Shown: positions 61,171-64,000 of the stretch, one piece after another
How positions within the stretch are numbered: position 1 is the stretch's first letter
Layout of the letters: each line of letters begins with the position of its first letter
Source: Odontesthes bonariensis
Lineage: Eukaryota; Chordata; Actinopteri; Atheriniformes; Atherinopsidae
Assembly: GCF_027942865.1 (NCBI RefSeq)
Contig: NC_134515.1
Coordinates: 12,915,339 to 12,979,338, forward strand
Length of the DNA stretch: 64,000 nt
Direction of reading: 5' to 3'
Position numbers and translations under genes: made by a program
Notes under the pieces: model-generated
The model's input: only the letters and a program-made list of their open reading frames with translations
What the model was told of the DNA's origin: nothing
Database searches by the model: none

Positions 61171-64000
61171 TTCAAGATGGATCCAAAACAAAGAAAGAGC
61201 AGGAAGCGTGGACTCAAAAGGCTCTCGACAGGCGGCACCTCTATTTGCTTTTATTCAGCAAACTCTTTGTAAATGAGACCAGGAGTGAAATCATCTGCAC
61301 GCCGCCGCTGTGTGCAATCAGTTGAACCAAATTTACATAAATAAACATCAACCGTAAACAGAAAACCTACTCTGCATGTCGTGTTAGAATAATGACTGTA
61401 ACCTGACGATGAACTGTAAACAGTGGCCCTGAGAGAAGAAGGAGACAGCGGGAAAATGGGAAAAAAAAAAAAGTATAATCACAACAATAAAAGGTTTGGC
61501 ATTTCTCACTAAACTAACTGCATCTACAGTACAGGGAAATGAGGAGCTCATTGCAGCCTGTTAAATATTTCTCTGCCACACTTTTTCTCTCACTCAGTTT
61601 GTTTCCAGGGTAAAAGAACAGAGAAAAAAAAGACCATTTTCCACAGCATATAATTGGATAAAATGATAGAATACTTCCTCAAATGCAAAGCAACTTGAAA
61701 CTACCATAAAGATGATTTAGTGTTTAATATCACTGCATCATTTGTAAACATGGAAGGCCTCTTCTCGCCTCAGGTACGATAACATATTATCATTTCTGTA
61801 AGCAGGAGCCATGCAGAAAGCCTGCAAAGATTTTTTACTGGCTCGTGAGTCTGACTTTCCCAATGGCTGAGAAATAAAAGAAAAAAAACAACAATGTACA
61901 ACAAATACTCTTTAGAACAGCTGACTAAACAGAAGTCATGGAAAATGCCCCACTATATTAACAAAGATATATCTTTATCGATGCTACATATCAAAGTGTT
62001 GCTTTAAGTTGATTCTAAGTTTTCACAGAGTGAAATTAGGGACTATTAGTAACCAGCTTAGGGATGATAGGTTGTGTGTTGGATATGGTTTGGGGTGGTA
62101 TGTAATGGGCTTTGGGTAGACGGTTGCTGAAGTGTTTTTTTTTTTTACGTCAAAGACTGATGCTAAACAACTGCTACAGAGTTGCTAGGTGGTTTATAGG
62201 CCTAATGATGCAGTGTGTGATAAATAATTAGTTACTGACAAGATGGAGTTTTTAAATCAGGACCCAAAGCTTCAAGACTCGTGCTGCACAACGTTTTAAA
62301 TTACTTTGTCTTTTTCTACTTGCCTACTACTAGCAAGGTCAGGCCTATATAGTAAAAAAATACATGGATAGACAGTTACAAAAATCGATATTTCACGATT
62401 TACAAATTTTTTATTTATGCCTCGCAATTCCTTTCATGCCATGTGAAAACAAATGTACTTATTAGATGATTTCGGATGAGACTGGAGACTGAACATCACA
62501 TATGAAATCTAATCTTCCTCTTATAGTGAGTCCACAACATCCCACCAAGTGATTTTGAACTAAATCACTAACACATGCAGATGGCTAATGGCACAGTAAA
62601 GACACTAAGCTTTAGTTTCAGTAGTGACTACTTTCTCACTCCAGTTTGTACCTTTGTTCACACTTTAATAAAATCCACTATGAGGAGCAAGACTAGCTTT
62701 AAAAATCCATACTGTACTTACAATCCAGATACTAATAAATCATCAATCATTTGGCAGCTCGTTCATGCTCGAACTATTTTCTTAGCGGTGGCGGAGTAAT
62801 ATCAACGAACATCCAGTACAAAATGTCAAATAAAACACGACAGAAGCAACTATATGATATGGATTACCAGTGCACACCAGTAACCACTCCGGTGAGTTGA
62901 TGATTTTGAAAACGGACGTTTATTGTGCTTTTACGGACCTTTTTGTACATGCACATGACTTGCCGTTCTGAAGCAGGTTGAGATGAATCCAAATTAGGCA
63001 AATACCGGAGACAGCAGTAAAATTCAAAAAAGCGGTGAGGGGGGTTCTAAAACATTGCAGACGACTCATAAAAGAGGCTTAATGTTGAAAATACCGCAGT
63101 TCCCCTTTAATTCCCTTGAAAGGAGTTGTCTTTTTGGATACTGGCCATGCCTGGATGTAACTGTATTGTGATCTGTTGTGTTAAAATAACGTAACCCGTG
63201 CTACAAGTAAACAGATTGATATTTTCCTTTTAAAGTTGTTGGGAAAACTGTTCAGTTTTAAAATATTCTAAAACACAATCTGCTAATTTACAATATTGGC
63301 AATGCTAAACAGGGGTTTCAATGCTAATCTCCTCCTCTCACGTCTTTTCTCACTTTCTGGCACCTGAGCTGCCAGCAACTGTTACCTCGAGTCACAGAGA
63401 GAAACCATATGTGAGTGAGAACACAAACTCCTCCACCGACACACAGGGTCTCCATCTGGTGTGTGTGACACTGGTCCCAGCAAATCACAGAACAGCACCC
63501 TGTTAGATCCTATAAATAGTGAGCATCATGTGCAGTTCACACCTCCCTGCTCTCCAGCAGCCTGGAGACACACTGTCAAACTGAGCTGTTTATATTTTTG
63601 ACAGGAAGCAGCATCTAATGAGGTAAAACCTGATGTTAGCCCTCTGTTTTTAATTGCCAAGATTAGAGCGAGTCATAAAGTCAGAGCTGTGGTGGTAAAA
63701 AGGGCGTGGGAGGAAAGTGATATCAAGGAAATATTTGTCTTTTTCTTCAGGGTTTTTTGAAGGCAAATTCCATCAGATTTAATCGGATCAATTCTGTAAG
63801 ATACGCTGCAACACAATGCAATATATTAGCCCTAAAGAAAAGGAGAATCAAAGCTCGTCCTTGTTACTGTGTAATAGCGATTTTGAAATTATTTTGTGGT
63901 AAATAAATTCACTATAAGATTTATAAAATGGCATTTTAAACACAGAAATCAAACAAATGGCACCAGCCATGAATAAAGATGGTCATTGTAATATTTATGG

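Larger units (their letters stand above)
51876..64000 (-). other. upstream mtcl2 sequence, probably 5' intron
   Basis: 12.1 kb with no open stretch resembling the N-terminal SOGA/MTCL coiled coils on either strand. The first window exon starts mid-frame with an acceptor, so the 5' coding exon(s) must lie further right. Apart from microsatellites and one SINE tail I see only AT-rich unique sequence. Confidence 0.5.

Noticed and set aside
51876..64000. Search for the N-terminal MTCL2 exon
   Set aside because: No open segment with the family's N-terminal coiled-coil or basic sequence and suitable phase was found; it is presumed beyond the window.

Overview
This is animal nuclear DNA, almost certainly from a ray-finned (teleost) fish. 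The genes are split by GT-AG introns, intergenic DNA is AT-rich and dotted with microsatellites, and the transposon relics (an L2/CR1-group LINE, a Penelope-like element, a tRNA-headed SINE with an ATGG tail) are of kinds common in fish. I rebuilt the genes by joining exons on splice sites and codon phase. No prokaryotic, organellar or CRISPR-like feature is present.

Layout. (1) 40-171, minus: the first coding exon of casp9 (CARD domain of the apoptosis initiator caspase-9); the rest lies left of the window. (2) 172-1071: a short divergent promoter region shared with the next gene. (3) 1072-6155, plus: complete dnajc16 (ERdj8) in 14 coding exons, 791 residues. It has a signal peptide, a J domain with HPD, thioredoxin-like domains with a CFSC motif, and one transmembrane segment. 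Its 3' UTR ends near 7.5 kb. (4) 7.5-20 kb: intergenic DNA with a Penelope-like relic (about 9.17-9.40 kb), a SINE nested inside an older repeat with a 13-bp target duplication (10.44-10.97 kb), and a 5'-truncated LINE that keeps a 381-codon reverse transcriptase ORF (15.63-17.07 kb). (5) 20-26.5 kb: repeat-poor DNA directly downstream of the third gene, which may contain its long 3' UTR. (6) 26510-51875, minus: twenty phase-consistent coding exons of an MTCL/SOGA-family gene, best matching mtcl2 (soga1), giving 1467 residues up to the natural stop. One more in-frame but diverged exon is possible at 30721-30819. (7) 51.9-64 kb: no supported exon, so this is probably the long 5' intron of mtcl2. 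It contains a CA repeat and an AGAGG pentanucleotide array.

The genes do not form a pathway. casp9 and dnajc16 are head-to-head neighbours in human 1p36 as well, so that pair is conserved synteny. Human MTCL2 is on 20q11, so its position here fits the 1p36-20q linkage I recall for some fish chromosomes. I found no convincing undescribed biological system. The items most worth checking are a probable GC-AG intron and two uORFs in dnajc16, the diverged mtcl2 exon, long pyrimidine-rich stretches just upstream of two mtcl2 acceptors, and a possible conserved intronic enhancer.
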